Shown: positions 1-10,433 of the stretch, piece by piece
Position numbering within the stretch: the first letter of the stretch is position 1
Layout of the letters: every line of letters starts with the position of its first letter
Source: Entomortierella parvispora
Lineage: Eukaryota; Mortierellomycota; Mortierellomycetes; Mortierellales; Mortierellaceae
Direction of reading: 5' to 3'
Assembly: GCA_963573315.1 (NCBI GenBank)
Contig: OY752152.1
Coordinates: 1,719,001-1,783,000 of the forward strand
DNA length: 64,000 bases
Position numbers and translations under genes: made by a program
Notes under the pieces: model-generated
What the model saw: only the letters and a program-made list of their open reading frames with translations
Told to the model about the DNA's origin: nothing
Databases searched by the model: none

Positions 1-312
1 GATGTGGGCAACAAGTTGCAGGCCTTCCAGGCCAACGAACGTGGAGAGCTCTCTGTGGCTGACATTGAGGCGGCCCTGAAGGTGATCAAGCACGCCCCCG
101 ATGCCGATAACATTAAGCAGATTGTCAAGAAGCTGGATGTCGATGGTGATGGTCTTGTTCTTTTGAGTCACATCGTCGAACTGGCGGATCTGGTCGAGGA
201 GGAGGAGGGTACAGGAGTTTTGGTCGAGGGCAAGAAGGTGCCTAATGTCAATGACAAGGAATCTGAGAAGGATAAGAAGCTGAAGAAGGAGGATGTGGTC
301 AAGGACGATTAG
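1..312 (+). CDS. LETM1: LETM1/Mdm38-family mitochondrial inner-membrane protein, C-terminal end
   Basis: This is the last 103 codons of a gene that begins left of the window; the frame is open from base 1 and there is no start codon here, so it is 5'-partial. The fragment carries an EF-hand-like element: a helix with LSVADIEAAL, then a canonical calcium-loop core DVDGDG, then LLSHIVELADL. It ends in a highly charged Lys/Asp/Glu tail. This arrangement matches the C-terminus of LETM1/Mdm38, an inner-membrane protein of mitochondria involved in K+/H+ or Ca2+/H+ exchange and in ribosome association. The membrane segment and the LETM1 core lie outside the window, so the call rests on the EF-hand context and tail. 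Another EF-hand protein cannot be excluded. Confidence 0.7.
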   Translation, partial: DVGNKLQAFQANERGELSVADIEAALKVIKHAPDADNIKQIVKKLDVDGDGLVLLSHIVELADLVEEEEGTGVLVEGKKVPNVNDKESEKDKKLKKEDVVKDD

Positions 313-2064
313 ACTTTTTTTTTTTTGCATGAATCATTCTGTCGCCTTTTTTTGTTTTTCACCTTCCTAAGTATTAATACATACCAATGTACACGATCTT
401 TATCCTTTACGTCGTTGTTGCTGCAAAGATTTATTTCCTTTATCAAATATCGTCTCTTATACTGTGAAAATAGGTGTACTTCCTTTCGCCTAGCACTTGT
501 CGACCAGCACCATAAACTGGCAATGAGTGCCTTCCTCTGACTAATTGGTACATGTGAGCTTTACCAGGAGGATGTCGATTATATCCATGAGTTGCGTCCA
601 AAAGCCGAGGCACTCGTTATTGGCCTCTGAATCATCAAGTCCACCATGATATTGCTGGATCCGGCAGAATTGAGGACCATGTCTTCTTCCTTGTGACCCG
701 AGTCTTTTTGAAGTCCCGAAATCACCAAGCATGACGATCCATATTTTACGCTGGGCTAATGACACCCTTTTTTCCTTTAAGAGATAGGGAAGCGAGAGAG
801 AAATAGAAACTGTGTGTGTGTGTGTGAAAGAAAGATGGGTTGATGAGAAAAGAGAGTCCAGAACATTACACAGATCAAGGCACACATTCCAGGTTTACCT
901 TTTGCAGGCTGCTCATGAACTGAATCAAACGCGTTCCTGTCCAATGTTTACTCAACAATGAGCATGGATGTTTGCGATAACTGTTCGTAGCTTCACCGCC
1001 CATGGGTTTTGAAGGCTGGCTTTCAAGGTGGCTCGATGATTTGGAACGAAGTTCGCGATTCAGGAGGACCCCACAAGGATTCCTCGATCGATTGGTAGAA
1101 TGTGTTGCCCTCGATTGGTGCAGGAATCGAGTAGGAGTTGTTGTTGAAAGACGCTCTGTCACGTCTGCGTCTCGACTCTTCGATCGGCGGTCCAGTTACA
1201 AGGGATCGACCTTGGTATCTCTCCAGAAAAAAAAACAGTCCGATGTTCAGGTCACCTTTTGGACATCAGTCCTCGCAACGAACGCTGTAATGGAATGGGT
1301 GTATTGGTCCACCTGAGTATCAATCTCCGTATGATACACGTTTGCCATCTTTGAATGTTGTACGCGTCATAAAGGGCGGCTTCTTGGTCTACCAGTGAGG
1401 CGGAAGAGGAACACTTCTGATTGAGTGGAACCACGGCAGGTCAAAGAGGATTCTGCACGATTATCAGGATGTGTGATAAGCATGGGCGTGTTTGTTCGCG
1501 AACTCGACTGCAAGAATCGCAAGTACAGGCTCAAAGGTGTGAAATTATCATAGGAGCCACTCGTCAGGACGATAGGTACGGGCCATCATAGTATCTTAAA
1601 GGAATGTATTATTCCTTCATAGCTGTGTGCTCCGTGTGAGTGGAATGGGGATAGACATCTTTGCACGCTGTTGCGATAATGCGCCAGTTTTGGTGTACTG
1701 TGGTTTGCGCAAAAGCATGTTGTGCGGATCAATTTCCTGGACCTATGACGACGTTCTTTGAGTGAGTGGTCTAGAAGGGTCAAAAGATATGAGCAGTGGC
1801 GGAAGGACAGGAATGAAAGCACAGCATGTGAACGGGTCGCTCTTCACAGCTAATGATCCAATGATAAAGAACTAATTGTGCATGTGAATAGAGGCAAGAA
1901 AAAGTTTTGTTTTTGTCAAACCATTCCACGAGAATCTTTTGGACAGGGGGGGGGATATCTCTCGTCTTCGACCATGTCCATGGTCTGTTTCAAGGATCAT
2001 CAGTGGTCAGTGCATAGTGGAAGAAGTCTAACATATTTATTTTTGTATTGTTTTGTTGGCTACT
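313..2064. other. Gene-poor stretch between LETM1 and the next gene
   Basis: Apart from the doubtful kinase relic on the minus strand, I see only short unrelated frames here. A (GT)n run lies at 811-826. The T-rich segment from 314 on is the 3' flank of the LETM1 gene. The right end is the 3' flank of the minus-strand gene that stops at 2065. Confidence 0.5.
541..885 (-). pseudogene. Possible relic of a protein kinase catalytic domain
   Basis: On the minus strand one frame reads LGDFGTSKRLG, which fits kinase subdomain VII (DFG). A neighbouring frame a few codons later reads MVLNSAGSSNIM, resembling the activation-loop stretch before APE. The first frame then resumes with MDIIDILLVKLT, resembling the DxWSxGxxLxEMLT helix. 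The pieces are in two frames and no HRD catalytic loop or Lys/Glu pair can be found upstream, so this cannot be a working kinase as it stands. It may be chance similarity. Nothing else in 313-2064 can be supported as coding. Confidence 0.3.
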
Positions 2065-4637
2065 TCAATAAATTGTAGGACCCGTGGGGAACTTGCGCCA
2101 GTCCGGGATCTCGCTACCGAGCGCGCGTTTGCCTTCTGCAATCAGAGTACTTAGCTGAGCCTCCATCCTCAAGAATTGCTCGTCATTGTCCTCTGTTCCC
2201 GTGTTGGGACGCGTCGGTTGACGGCTCTGCGAGTAAGGATCCTCGCTTCGAACTGCTGCAGACATATGACTTGCGTGAGGCAACGACGAAACAAGGCCTC
2301 CCTGGCGACGGGAAGACGACTTTCGATGGGAGTTTGAATGATTATGGTGCGGATGATGATGATGATGATGGTGGTGCCGGTGATGGCCGTGGACATATTG
2401 GCTATGGTGTAATGATCCTGCAACCTGAGGAGACCGCTTGAAATGTCCAGAGTGTCGATGGTGCAATGACCGCGACGACGGGATATTTACAGGTGCTGAC
2501 TCGATCTGGTTATGGGTTTTTTTTTGGAAACATGATCCGTCAACAACCAGACGTGCATGCGGATCAATTGAACAAATAGACATTTAGTCCAAAAACGCGG
2601 GAGGAGACGGAGAGAAGGGGGAAAGAAGGGAGAAGAGGGAGGGAGAGCGTGTGGAAAACAAGAAAACAAGGTCAGGGATGTATTTTTTTTTCTACCCTCG
2701 TTGTTGATAATCGCGTTTGTGCATTGCATGTGGTTTTTACGCTTGATTGTTCAAGCACCTCTTTCTCTGCTTACCATGAGCGGTTTGGCTGGTTCTGGAG
2801 CCTCGGACTGAGCAAGGACATCATCTGGGGTGGAGGACGTGTCCGCGGGTGTGGTTTCCGTCTCGACCGCGACCTCTTGTAGCTGCGAGGCCTGTCGACC
2901 TTTACCCGTCAAAAGTTGGTAGGCGGAGAGGGCCACGGCGCCTGTAAAGATAACAGTTTCGACCGCAGCACCAAACAACATTGCGGCCGTGGAACGCATC
3001 TTTTTCTTGGGGGGTTCGCCCAAATACGGGTGTTGCTCGTAAAGATCCCGATCCCTTAGCGCCTTGTAGGCCTGGATCCCGTACGCTTTTGTGTCCACAA
3101 CTGTGACTGCAGTCGAAGGTGAGGCCTTTTCCAGCAGGAGAATGTCGTCTGGGAAGGGGATGTCGTCTTCCCGCGACAAAGAACGCGAGACAACCTCCTT
3201 TTGGTCATGCATCTGCACGTCGTCTTGTTGCTGCACGGGAAGAAGGGTCAGAGGCGACGTCGTGATTGACACGTCTTGATCCGCCGCAATAGCATGGCGC
3301 TCCGAAGACGGGGAGGAGGCAACGGCGCCAGTTGCGGCAAAGTCCTCTGGCGCGTGCTTGCCAAAGGGGGATAATTCAGACCCATTGCCATGTGAAAGGG
3401 AGGTCTGAGGACAGGACGGGTGGTGATTGTGGTGACGGGGGTTGCGGTGGACAGAGTGGGTTCGACGAACATGTGTGCTGAGTCCGTGGCCAGTGCTGTG
3501 GATACAGGCGGGATGGTGACGGAGATGCTGGGAAGATGAGGAAGAAGGGGAGGGGTGGTGCCGGTCCGTGTAACTGTGGCGACTTTGGGAATGGCGGCAT
3601 AGCGCAGAACAAGGGGCCGTGCTGGAGCTTGGGGAGGATGGCGTGGATGATGAGGTGGACGCGGTAGAGGAAGACGAGGATACAGAGGAGGAGGAGGACA
3701 ATGACAGACTGTGCGACAGTCTTGGCACGGTCTGCTGCTGCTGTTGTTGCTGCTGCCGCTGTGTTGTTGACAATAACAATGATGCTGATGATGGCGATGG
3801 CAGCGATAAAGCGGCGGCAAGAGGTGCAGGAGGAGGGAGGCCCACACGTGGCGACAATGGCTCTTCGGACGCGGTTGTGGAACCACCAGAAGAGAAGGAC
3901 GAGTAGGCTGGGGAGGAGAAGGAAACACTGGGAGCAGGTGTTTGTTGTTGGTGGGGAGACGCGTCGCTGTCGCCATTGGAATGGGTATCAAGAGAGAGGG
4001 AGAGTGGGGAGGAACGCTGCAGTCGGCGGAGCGAAGGGGAGTCTGGACGAAGAGAGGATCTGTCGGGGATCCCGAGAATATCGGAGGGGGAGATTGGCGA
4101 AGGTCGGAGAGAGTTGCTGCTAGCGCTGCTGCTTTGGTTGTCCTGACTCAAGGCAAAGGACAGCTCGTCAGAGAGTGACCTTGGCTTGCTGCTGCTTTGC
4201 AGTGGTTGCTGCGGCTGTGGATGTTGTTGTAGTTGATGTTGTTGTTGTTGTTGTTGTTGTTGCTGGTGATGAAGACTAGCGGCACTCGTTGTGGTGGCAG
4301 TGGTTGTGCTCGTTAGTGCTGTGGGATGTGGCCACTGGCCAAGCGAATCGCTGCTGCTGTTGCTGTTGCTGGACAAGGACGAGGGCGAATTCACGTCCGG
4401 GTGGTGGTGTTGCTGCTGTGCCAGCCTGGACGAGGATCTCTTGTGGTGGAGCAGCCCTGGCACAGGGGGTGTCGTCCCCGCAAGCGATGAGCGCGAGTGA
4501 TGGCCATGATAGGAAGAAGTGCTGTGGTGATTTTGGTGCTTGTGCGTGCTGTAGAAGGGACGATGCTGCTTGTTCGGGTCTGGATACTTGAGCCAGGGCT
4601 CGTGGTCGTCCTTGTCGAGGCGTAGTCTGTCGGTCAT
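2065..4637 (-). CDS. Unknown low-complexity protein with one predicted membrane segment
   Basis: Model: complement(join(2065..2505, 2775..4637)), 767 aa. The intron has donor GTAAGC right after codon 621 (Met), acceptor ATAACCAG and phase 0 on both sides. The start is the Met of MTDRLRLDKDD; a longer open frame upstream runs through tetranucleotide repeats and is probably leader. Most of the protein is Ser/Pro/Gln/His-rich and likely disordered. The best-ordered part is at about 520-580: a basic KKKMRS followed by a hydrophobic helix (about 550-577, VETVIFTGAVALSAYQLL). The second exon has a polyHis run and a C-terminal amphipathic helix (FLRMEAQLSTLIAEGKRAL). I do not recognise a family. The layout suggests a tail-region membrane anchor with a long disordered N-terminus. 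Confidence 0.72.
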
Positions 4638-4795
4638 GGTTGAGGAATGCAGGGATTCGTCTTTGTGAATGCGTTTGAGTTGGAGTAGTTGGAGGCGGGG
4701 GCTGAAGGTGACAAGGTGGATGCAACGGAACTGGGGACGAGCAAAGGAGGAGGAGGAAGGACGGAAGGAAGGAAGGATGGATGAATGAAAGGATG

Positions 4796-4834
4796 GATGA
4801 ATGAATGAATGAATGAATGAATGAATGAATGAAT
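4796..4834. repeat. (GAAT)n microsatellite
   Basis: About nine perfect or near-perfect GAAT units lie in the leader/promoter of the minus-strand gene starting at 4637. Degenerate GGAT/GGAA units precede them. Confidence 0.9.
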
Positions 4835-4987
4835 AAAAGAACAAAGCGAAATGAAGTGAATGAAATGCAAAGAAGAGAGGCAAAGAGATGTCAGGCACGA
4901 GAGTGAAAGAAAGAGAGTGAAGAAGAGAAGAAAATAGAGAAGAGAGAGCAGAAGAAAAAAAAAGAGTTTTTGGCATATGCTTTTGTG

Positions 4988-5018
4988 CGTGCTGACTGAC
5001 TGACTGACGGACTGACTG
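4988..5018. repeat. (GACT)n short tandem repeat
   Basis: Imperfect GACT units upstream of the 4637 start. This is simple sequence typical of the promoters in this window. Confidence 0.8.
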
Positions 5019-6342
5019 CCTGGCTGACCGCCCATCTGTCCTGGTCCTGTACTGTATGTCTGTCTGTGTGTGTTTATTTGTTGTTGTTCGTCTGGTTGAC
5101 CTTGACCAAAAAGGCGTCGAGGGGCGGGGCGAGCAAGGATGGCAAGACTGGACCATGCATGCCAAACAACCGTGGTGTGCGTGTCTGTCTGTAACTCTGA
5201 TTTTGCGTCGATAGAGTCCAATGCATGTGCAAAGCAGGCATCAATTGTTTTTTTTGTTTTTCTTTGCTTCTGCTGTGGGATCGCCTTCCTGAACGGCCGT
5301 CTCTCTCCTTTCTCTCTCTCTCCCCCCTTTCCCTTCCTGCCTGTGTGTCTTCTTCTTTGCTTTGCTCCAGTTCCTCGGGTTACTGCCCCAAGGTGATCAT
5401 GATTCTTCCCTGCAACCAAAGTTTCCTCGTCTCGGTGAGCATGGGTGGACGGACTCTGAGCAGCGATGATGATGTAAAAAAAAGATAGACCCTGTTTTCG
5501 TTATCAATTGGGCGGAAGAGATCGCCCCCCCCCCCCCCCCCCCTCCTCAACCCTCGTCCTTTCCTTCCGTCCCACTCGGCTCTTGGCACATGGCTCTTGC
5601 TCACTTGCACGCTCTCATTCTGGGTTTCGTGCCATTCAATTGCGGAATAAAGAAAAGCTCGGGATCAATGTCAACATCATAAAAACCCCATTGCCAGCAA
5701 GTAACACGGTTATCAAGAAGGATCGAACTTCTACTCTTTCATTTTTCTTTGCTCAGGTCATCCTCTTCTTTTCCCCTTTCTCCTTGTTCTTCTTCCTCGC
5801 GAACGCGCGAGGGTGCTGAGCCCACCCTGCCTGCCTTAGTCTTTTTTTTTTTTGAAATTGTTGACTTCGATCGCACATTCTCCGCGGCAGACCTGTTCTT
5901 TCGTGTGTTTTCTTGACTCCAAAAAATAATGTCCATACCCAACAACTTGATATGAACGCGCAACACACAGGCAAACTGTGACAAGAAAAAAAAAGATGGC
6001 CTGTCGCCGTTTCGTTTTTTTTATCGTCTCTCTGGATGCAGTTGATCGCTGCACGCATGCATGGCCCTCAGACCATCATAAAACACAAAGACACAAAACA
6101 CGATGACCTCAGCCCCCCTGGCCTGCCCCTGTAACCGTCCGTGTGGATATGTGGACAGTGCCACATAAAGTGAAAAGGAAAATGCCATGTGCAAAAAAAA
6201 AGAGCAGTTTGTCTGTCATGAAACTCTGGGCAATGTCTCCCTTCCCTTCCCCGTCTCTCTTCCCTAGTTCTCCTCCCGCGTTCCTGTCACTGCTCCTGCT
6301 TCAATCAGAGGCTCGTTCTTATCTCGCGTTAGGGTTCTAAAA

Positions 6343-6344
<2 letters not shown>

Positions 6345-6430
<86 letters not shown>
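6345..6430. repeat. (GA)43 dinucleotide tract
   Basis: An uninterrupted run of about 86 bases of AG, followed within 100 bases by an A run. It lies just beyond the 3' end of the C2-domain gene, which stops at 6622. It is probably highly variable in length. Confidence 0.95.
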
Positions 6431-6437
<7 letters not shown>

Positions 6438-6523
6438 TGGTGAGGAAACGAGTGCCATGGCCTCCCCATTGATTCAATGACTTGTCAAGTCGTCCTTCAC
6501 TTCAGGGCCGAAACGCGAAAACC

Positions 6524-6551
6524 AAAAAAAAAAAAAAAAAAAAAAAAAAAA
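6524..6551. repeat. A28 homopolymer
   Basis: A run of 28 A between the GA tract and the 3' end of the C2-domain gene. Confidence 0.9.
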
Positions 6552-6621
6552 CGCGTGTTTCTCATTCGCTTTTTTCTAGGAACTTTGATTTTGGGTATCC
6601 GTTTTATTATCCGACCCTGGA

Positions 6622-8233
6622 CTATGGAAAACTGCCAAGAGTATAGTTGTATTGCCTCATCGGCGTGACCGGTCCCATGGGTACTGTCGAGAGAGGTGGC
6701 CGCTGTTGTTGTTGATGCTGTTGCGTTTGCTGTGGAGTGGAGACGCCTCCAGGCCGATTGTGGATCATTGGATAGCCCGCATTTGGAGGTCGTTGGCCAT
6801 GACCAGGACCAGGGTTGTATGGTTGTGGTACTGGCATCGCTGTCGGCATGGCTGGCCGTCGGACCATTTGATTGGGCTGCTGCGGGCTGTTATTCGGATA
6901 TGAATTAGGATACTGATTACTGACTGCGGTAGGTCCTGTTGGGAAGGGTGGAGGGCTGTTGACAAACCCTCCCTGGGTGGGCCGTGAAGGCGCTCCTGTG
7001 TATTGGGTGGTTGGTCTAAATACTGGTGTCGCTGCCGTTATGATTGCTGGATGGAATCCTGGTCCTGCAGGGGGTCCACCAAAAGGAGGGCCAGCTGTAA
7101 TAGGCGGTTTTGATGGGGGATAGGACATGAGCTGTGGTGGCCTCATCTGTTGTTGCTGTGGCGAAAGCGGTTGCTGACCCGGCACAGGGTATGGAAGTGC
7201 GCCTGGACTATAGCCGACAGGATGCTGATAAATGTTCCCAGCAAAAGGTGCAGGTGGTCCGTTCATCCGGCCATGCATTGTGATTGGCACGTTGGGAAGT
7301 GGGCGGCCCCCCGGACCTGCATGAGCAAGGTTCATCTGATATCGAAGAGAAGGGCGCTGATGCAGAGGTGGGGCAGTCATTCCTGGGCCAGGAGGAGGTG
7401 CCTACATTGAGGTCCATGTATTTCATTTTTGGGGTTAATGACTGCTGTTTCGTGACCCAAAAAAAAAAAAAAAAAAAAAAGGATCACAGGCACGATGTGG
7501 AGCACAAACAGACAAAGCGTCGGATTTGGAGTCTGTGCCAAACATTGTCATCATGAGCATCACAAACAGGCACGATTCAACCTTTGCTCGCAACATGAAC
7601 ATACCACGGCGTAAAAAGTGAGTTCAAAGTACACGTCGCCTGTTGGAGCACCTTTCAGTCTGATGGGAAACCATACTATGAAGGTGGAAAAAGGCAAGGA
7701 GTGATGGGCGCAGGGCCATCGGAAACAATGGGAAATTTCAAGTCAGTTTTCAGTCAAAGTCGTAGCCTCGAGGTGTTGCAAGGGTTGTAAAGAAAATCAA
7801 GCAATTGGGCGCCTTGGAAGGTGAGAGTCTGCTATAATTACCATCCAGCTCGCCCTTGTCTATGACTTCGTGCAGCATCAGTACGCCCTCTCCGATCAAC
7901 CCGTTCTTGCCCTCATCGTGAACTGCGACTCTCATGTCGAGCTGGCCCTGGAAGACATCCAGTCGTATCTGTTGAGGACGGAACGCAGTGTCAGTACAGA
8001 AGGAAATAAGGAGCGGAACATGGCATGGTAGTAAGAAAAAGAAGCTTTTTCCTTGCCTCCTGGTCCCACTCGGGCTCTACCGCGGCTATAAGAGAGGCAC
8101 GCGTGCGCTTGTTCTGGTCGCCCAGTCGAAGCTGGACATAGGGCGACAACTTGCCACCAGACCTACTGACGAGCTTCCTGCCCTTGATTGGGATAGCGAC
8201 AAGGACACCGAGCTTGCGCGGTGCGGCGGCCAT
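6622..8233 (-). CDS. C2-domain, proline-rich cytokinesis protein (Inn1/Fic1-like)
   Basis: Model: complement(join(6622..7401, 7605..7675, 7842..7968, 8057..8233)), 384 aa, all phases consistent. Exons 1-3 (residues about 6-125) form one C2 domain: KLGVLVAIPIKGRKL, then SPYVQLRLG, EPEWDQE joined to IRLDVF, MRVAVHDE, and a last strand TGDVYFELTFYA. Exon 4 is a 260-residue tail rich in Pro, Gln and Gly with no other domain. An N-terminal C2 followed by a long proline-rich tail is the plan of Inn1 (budding yeast) and Fic1 (fission yeast), actomyosin-ring proteins that link the membrane to SH3 partners at the septum. Intron 1 appears to use a GC donor. Other C2/proline-rich proteins are possible. 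Confidence 0.75.
7459..7480. repeat. A22 homopolymer inside an intron
   Basis: Lies in intron 3 (7402-7604) of the C2-domain gene. On the coding strand it reads as a T run upstream of the acceptor and may serve as a pyrimidine tract. Confidence 0.85.
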
Positions 8234-9155
8234 GTTGAATATTGTGTTTAAAAAAGGTGTGTGTGAGAGGAGCGAGGATGACAGAGGTGAGTGGGAGAGG
8301 GATGGAGAGAGAGAGAAGGCAGGGTGTTGCCGTAGGGGAGGGCAGAAGGGGTGGTGTAGGTCCAGGACAAAGGGAGAGAGTGAGCCAGCGAGCGACCGAG
8401 AGAATACAATAAGGAAGGTAGGAAGGAAGGAATGACCGAAAGAGTGAAGGATGCAATGAGTAATGAGTCTTTTCGAGATGAATGTGGAGCAGAGAAAGAA
8501 GAGAAGGAGAAAGAGCGAGGACAAGGAGGAGAACAAGGAGGAGGAGAGAGAGTGACAGAGAGAAAGAGAGAAAGAGAGAAAGAGAGAAAGAGAGAGGGAG
8601 AGAGGTTCCCTTTCTTTTCTTTTCTTTCCTCTTTCCTTTCCTTTCTTTCTTTCCTATTTCCTTTCCTTTCTTTTCTTTCTGGACACAGGCGCAAAACGTG
8701 CGCACCTTTATTTTCCCTCGCTTCTTTTGCGTCGATGCTGACTGGTTGGTTGCATGCCATGCGGTGCGTCCAAGACCTGGCAGCAGGACAACCAACGATG
8801 ATAATATGCTGCAGCTGGCCGTTGGTTTCTGGGCTGGATCTGGATTCTCTTTCCTTCTGTTTGTCACCTTTTGTTTCCAACTTTTGCCAAGAAGGGCTTT
8901 TCTGTTTCTTCTCCCTTTTGCTCCTTTGCTCGTCTTTGAGAGAAAAACAGGCGCTGATTCCCTTTTTTTTATTTGAAAAAGTAGATACACCTTGCTAGCA
9001 AGAGAAATGGACAGAACAGAACAGCCTTAGGGGTTATCGAATATTATTGTGGCGGCGGTGGTGCTAGTCGGCGGACGGATATGGACAGAGAAAAATACAG
9101 AATGGCCGGAAGAGCGAGCGCATCGTCCTTGGCAAAGCATGAAGCCGAGCCGGGT
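8234..9155. other. Purine/pyrimidine-rich promoter region
   Basis: This stretch is the upstream region of the C2-domain gene (minus, start 8233) and the 3' flank of the SNARE gene (minus, stop 9156). It is dominated by GA/GGA and CTTTC strings, especially 8480-8690. Long open frames on both strands exist only because of this simple sequence. Confidence 0.65.
8555..8682. repeat. (GAAAGA)n then (CTTTC)n mirror-like tract
   Basis: A strand-asymmetric block: GAAAGA units switch abruptly near 8605 to CTTTC/CTTTT units. The two halves are roughly inverted relative to each other and could form a hairpin or triplex in the promoter of the C2-domain gene. Confidence 0.7.
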
Positions 9156-10151
9156 TTACTTCTTGACAAGAGGGATGATGATGCAGAGCAAGAGAATAAT
9201 GACTCCTGCTCCGACAATCAGACGCCACTTCATGTTCTTCCACCACATCTGACGGCGGACTCCCGAAGCACCCTTGCGGAACTGGACAGCACCTTGCTCG
9301 AGATCAGCTGAGAGACAAGAAAGAAGAGGAAGCAAGAGGTTAGAGGAGGGTTCTAATCCGTGGCGAATCGAATAGGTGCAGGCAGGGGTTCGTCGCAACC
9401 AGAAAAAAAGAAAAAGGGAAAAAAAGAAGAAAAAGGGGGTGGTCCGATCACCAAGTGGAAAATAGTCGGCCCTGCCCTGATTGTGCGGATGCCCTGGTCA
9501 ACAAGAGGAGAAAAAAAAATAGTCGACTTTTGCTCGCCAGCAACGGCTAGGGTGTTTCTTCCTGCTTTTTGTATCCTCTGTCCTGATGCTCCGATGGTCC
9601 TGCCGCAGTGTCTGCTTCTTGAAAAAAGTGTGGGAAGCGCAAGGGGCCCAGTCCAAGGTGGAATCGTGCCCACGGGGGGCAGATACAGCGGAAACAGTGA
9701 AGGCAGTGGACACAAGCGAAATGAAATGATAAAAATAGTGCAGTAAACATCCTAGTGCATCAGTGCAACACGTACTTGTCTTGTGCTGGAGAGTGTCGAG
9801 CTTCTCGCCACGGTCCCGGACAGAGTCAATGTTCTGTTGCATGATGCCAACGACATCGTTAACCTGCTGCTGCAACTGGGCAGTCTTGGACGAGGAGGCG
9901 GTTGGGTGAGGATCGTAGGGGGTGGAGGACCTATCGGAAACAGGATCAGTTGTTGCTGGTCAGCAAGTCGCGCCATTACTCTCCACCAGGGTCAATGACG
10001 TGCAAAGTGGCACCTGTTCACCGCCACGGTGACAGTTCACAGCAACAGGCGGCAGGAAGATATTCCATTCAGGAGGGACGGAGTAGCTAAGCATGCTGTG
10101 TGCATACAGGGGTTCACTAGGTCACAGAGCCGATAAAGAAAACACTTACAT
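9156..10151 (-). CDS. SNC1: Synaptobrevin/VAMP-type R-SNARE Snc1
   Basis: Model: complement(join(9156..9307, 9776..9930, 10150..10151)), 102 aa. The start codon itself is split: exon 1 supplies AT before a perfect GTAAGT donor and exon 2 supplies the G. This gives the N-terminus MSSTPYDP, which closely resembles yeast Snc1. The SNARE motif runs from about 17 to 75, with the zero-layer Arg at 41 in RDRGEKL. The juxtamembrane RRQMWWKNMK is followed by the tail anchor at about 82-100. Snc1 sits on secretory and endocytic vesicles and pairs with plasma-membrane Q-SNAREs in exocytosis and recycling. The length matches the family (about 105-117). The gene is divergent from the NAD kinase, with 282 bases between the starts. 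Confidence 0.93.
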
Positions 10152-10433
10152 GGTGATGTTCGTGGAGAGTATAGGGATGAAGAAGGAGGGGGATGAGGAT
10201 GGAAACAAGATGGAGAAGAGGAAAAGGAAAAAAAAAAAAAAAAAAAATAAGAGAGCGGGGGGGCGAGTGCACTGCCACCATATGCAGTTAAAGAGGGTAT
10301 GGAGCCACGCGAATGTGCAAATAAAGATATTCGGTTCCGCGACATTGGAACATGCTGCATGGTCTTCATTGCCTTTGCATGGCCCTTCCTGTTGCCTCTT
10401 CATTCCTTCCATAAACTTTGCTTTTTGGCATCC
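10152..10433. promoter_or_regulatory. Shared divergent promoter of SNC1 and the NAD kinase gene
   Basis: 282 bases separate the two start codons, so the genes probably share upstream control. The segment contains a 20-base A run near 10221-10240 and purine-rich sequence on the SNC1 side. I could not pick a TATA box. Confidence 0.5.

Larger units (their letters stand above)
4638..6621. other. Repeat-rich intergenic region upstream of the 2065-4637 gene
   Basis: No convincing gene. The side next to 4637 is the promoter and leader of the minus-strand gene and carries tetranucleotide repeats. A 19-base C run (5525-5543), an 86-base (GA)n tract and a 28-base A run follow. Open frames here are translations of simple sequence. 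Confidence 0.6.

Noticed and set aside
4638-5165. Upstream extension of the 2065-4637 reading frame
   Set aside because: The added 176 codons translate CT-rich and GAAT-repeat sequence; the Met at 4637 starts a protein-like segment and is preferred.
8163-8998. Open frames of 180-275 codons on both strands
   Set aside because: Produced by GA/CT simple sequence; the proteins are Ser/Leu or Lys/Glu/Arg repeats.
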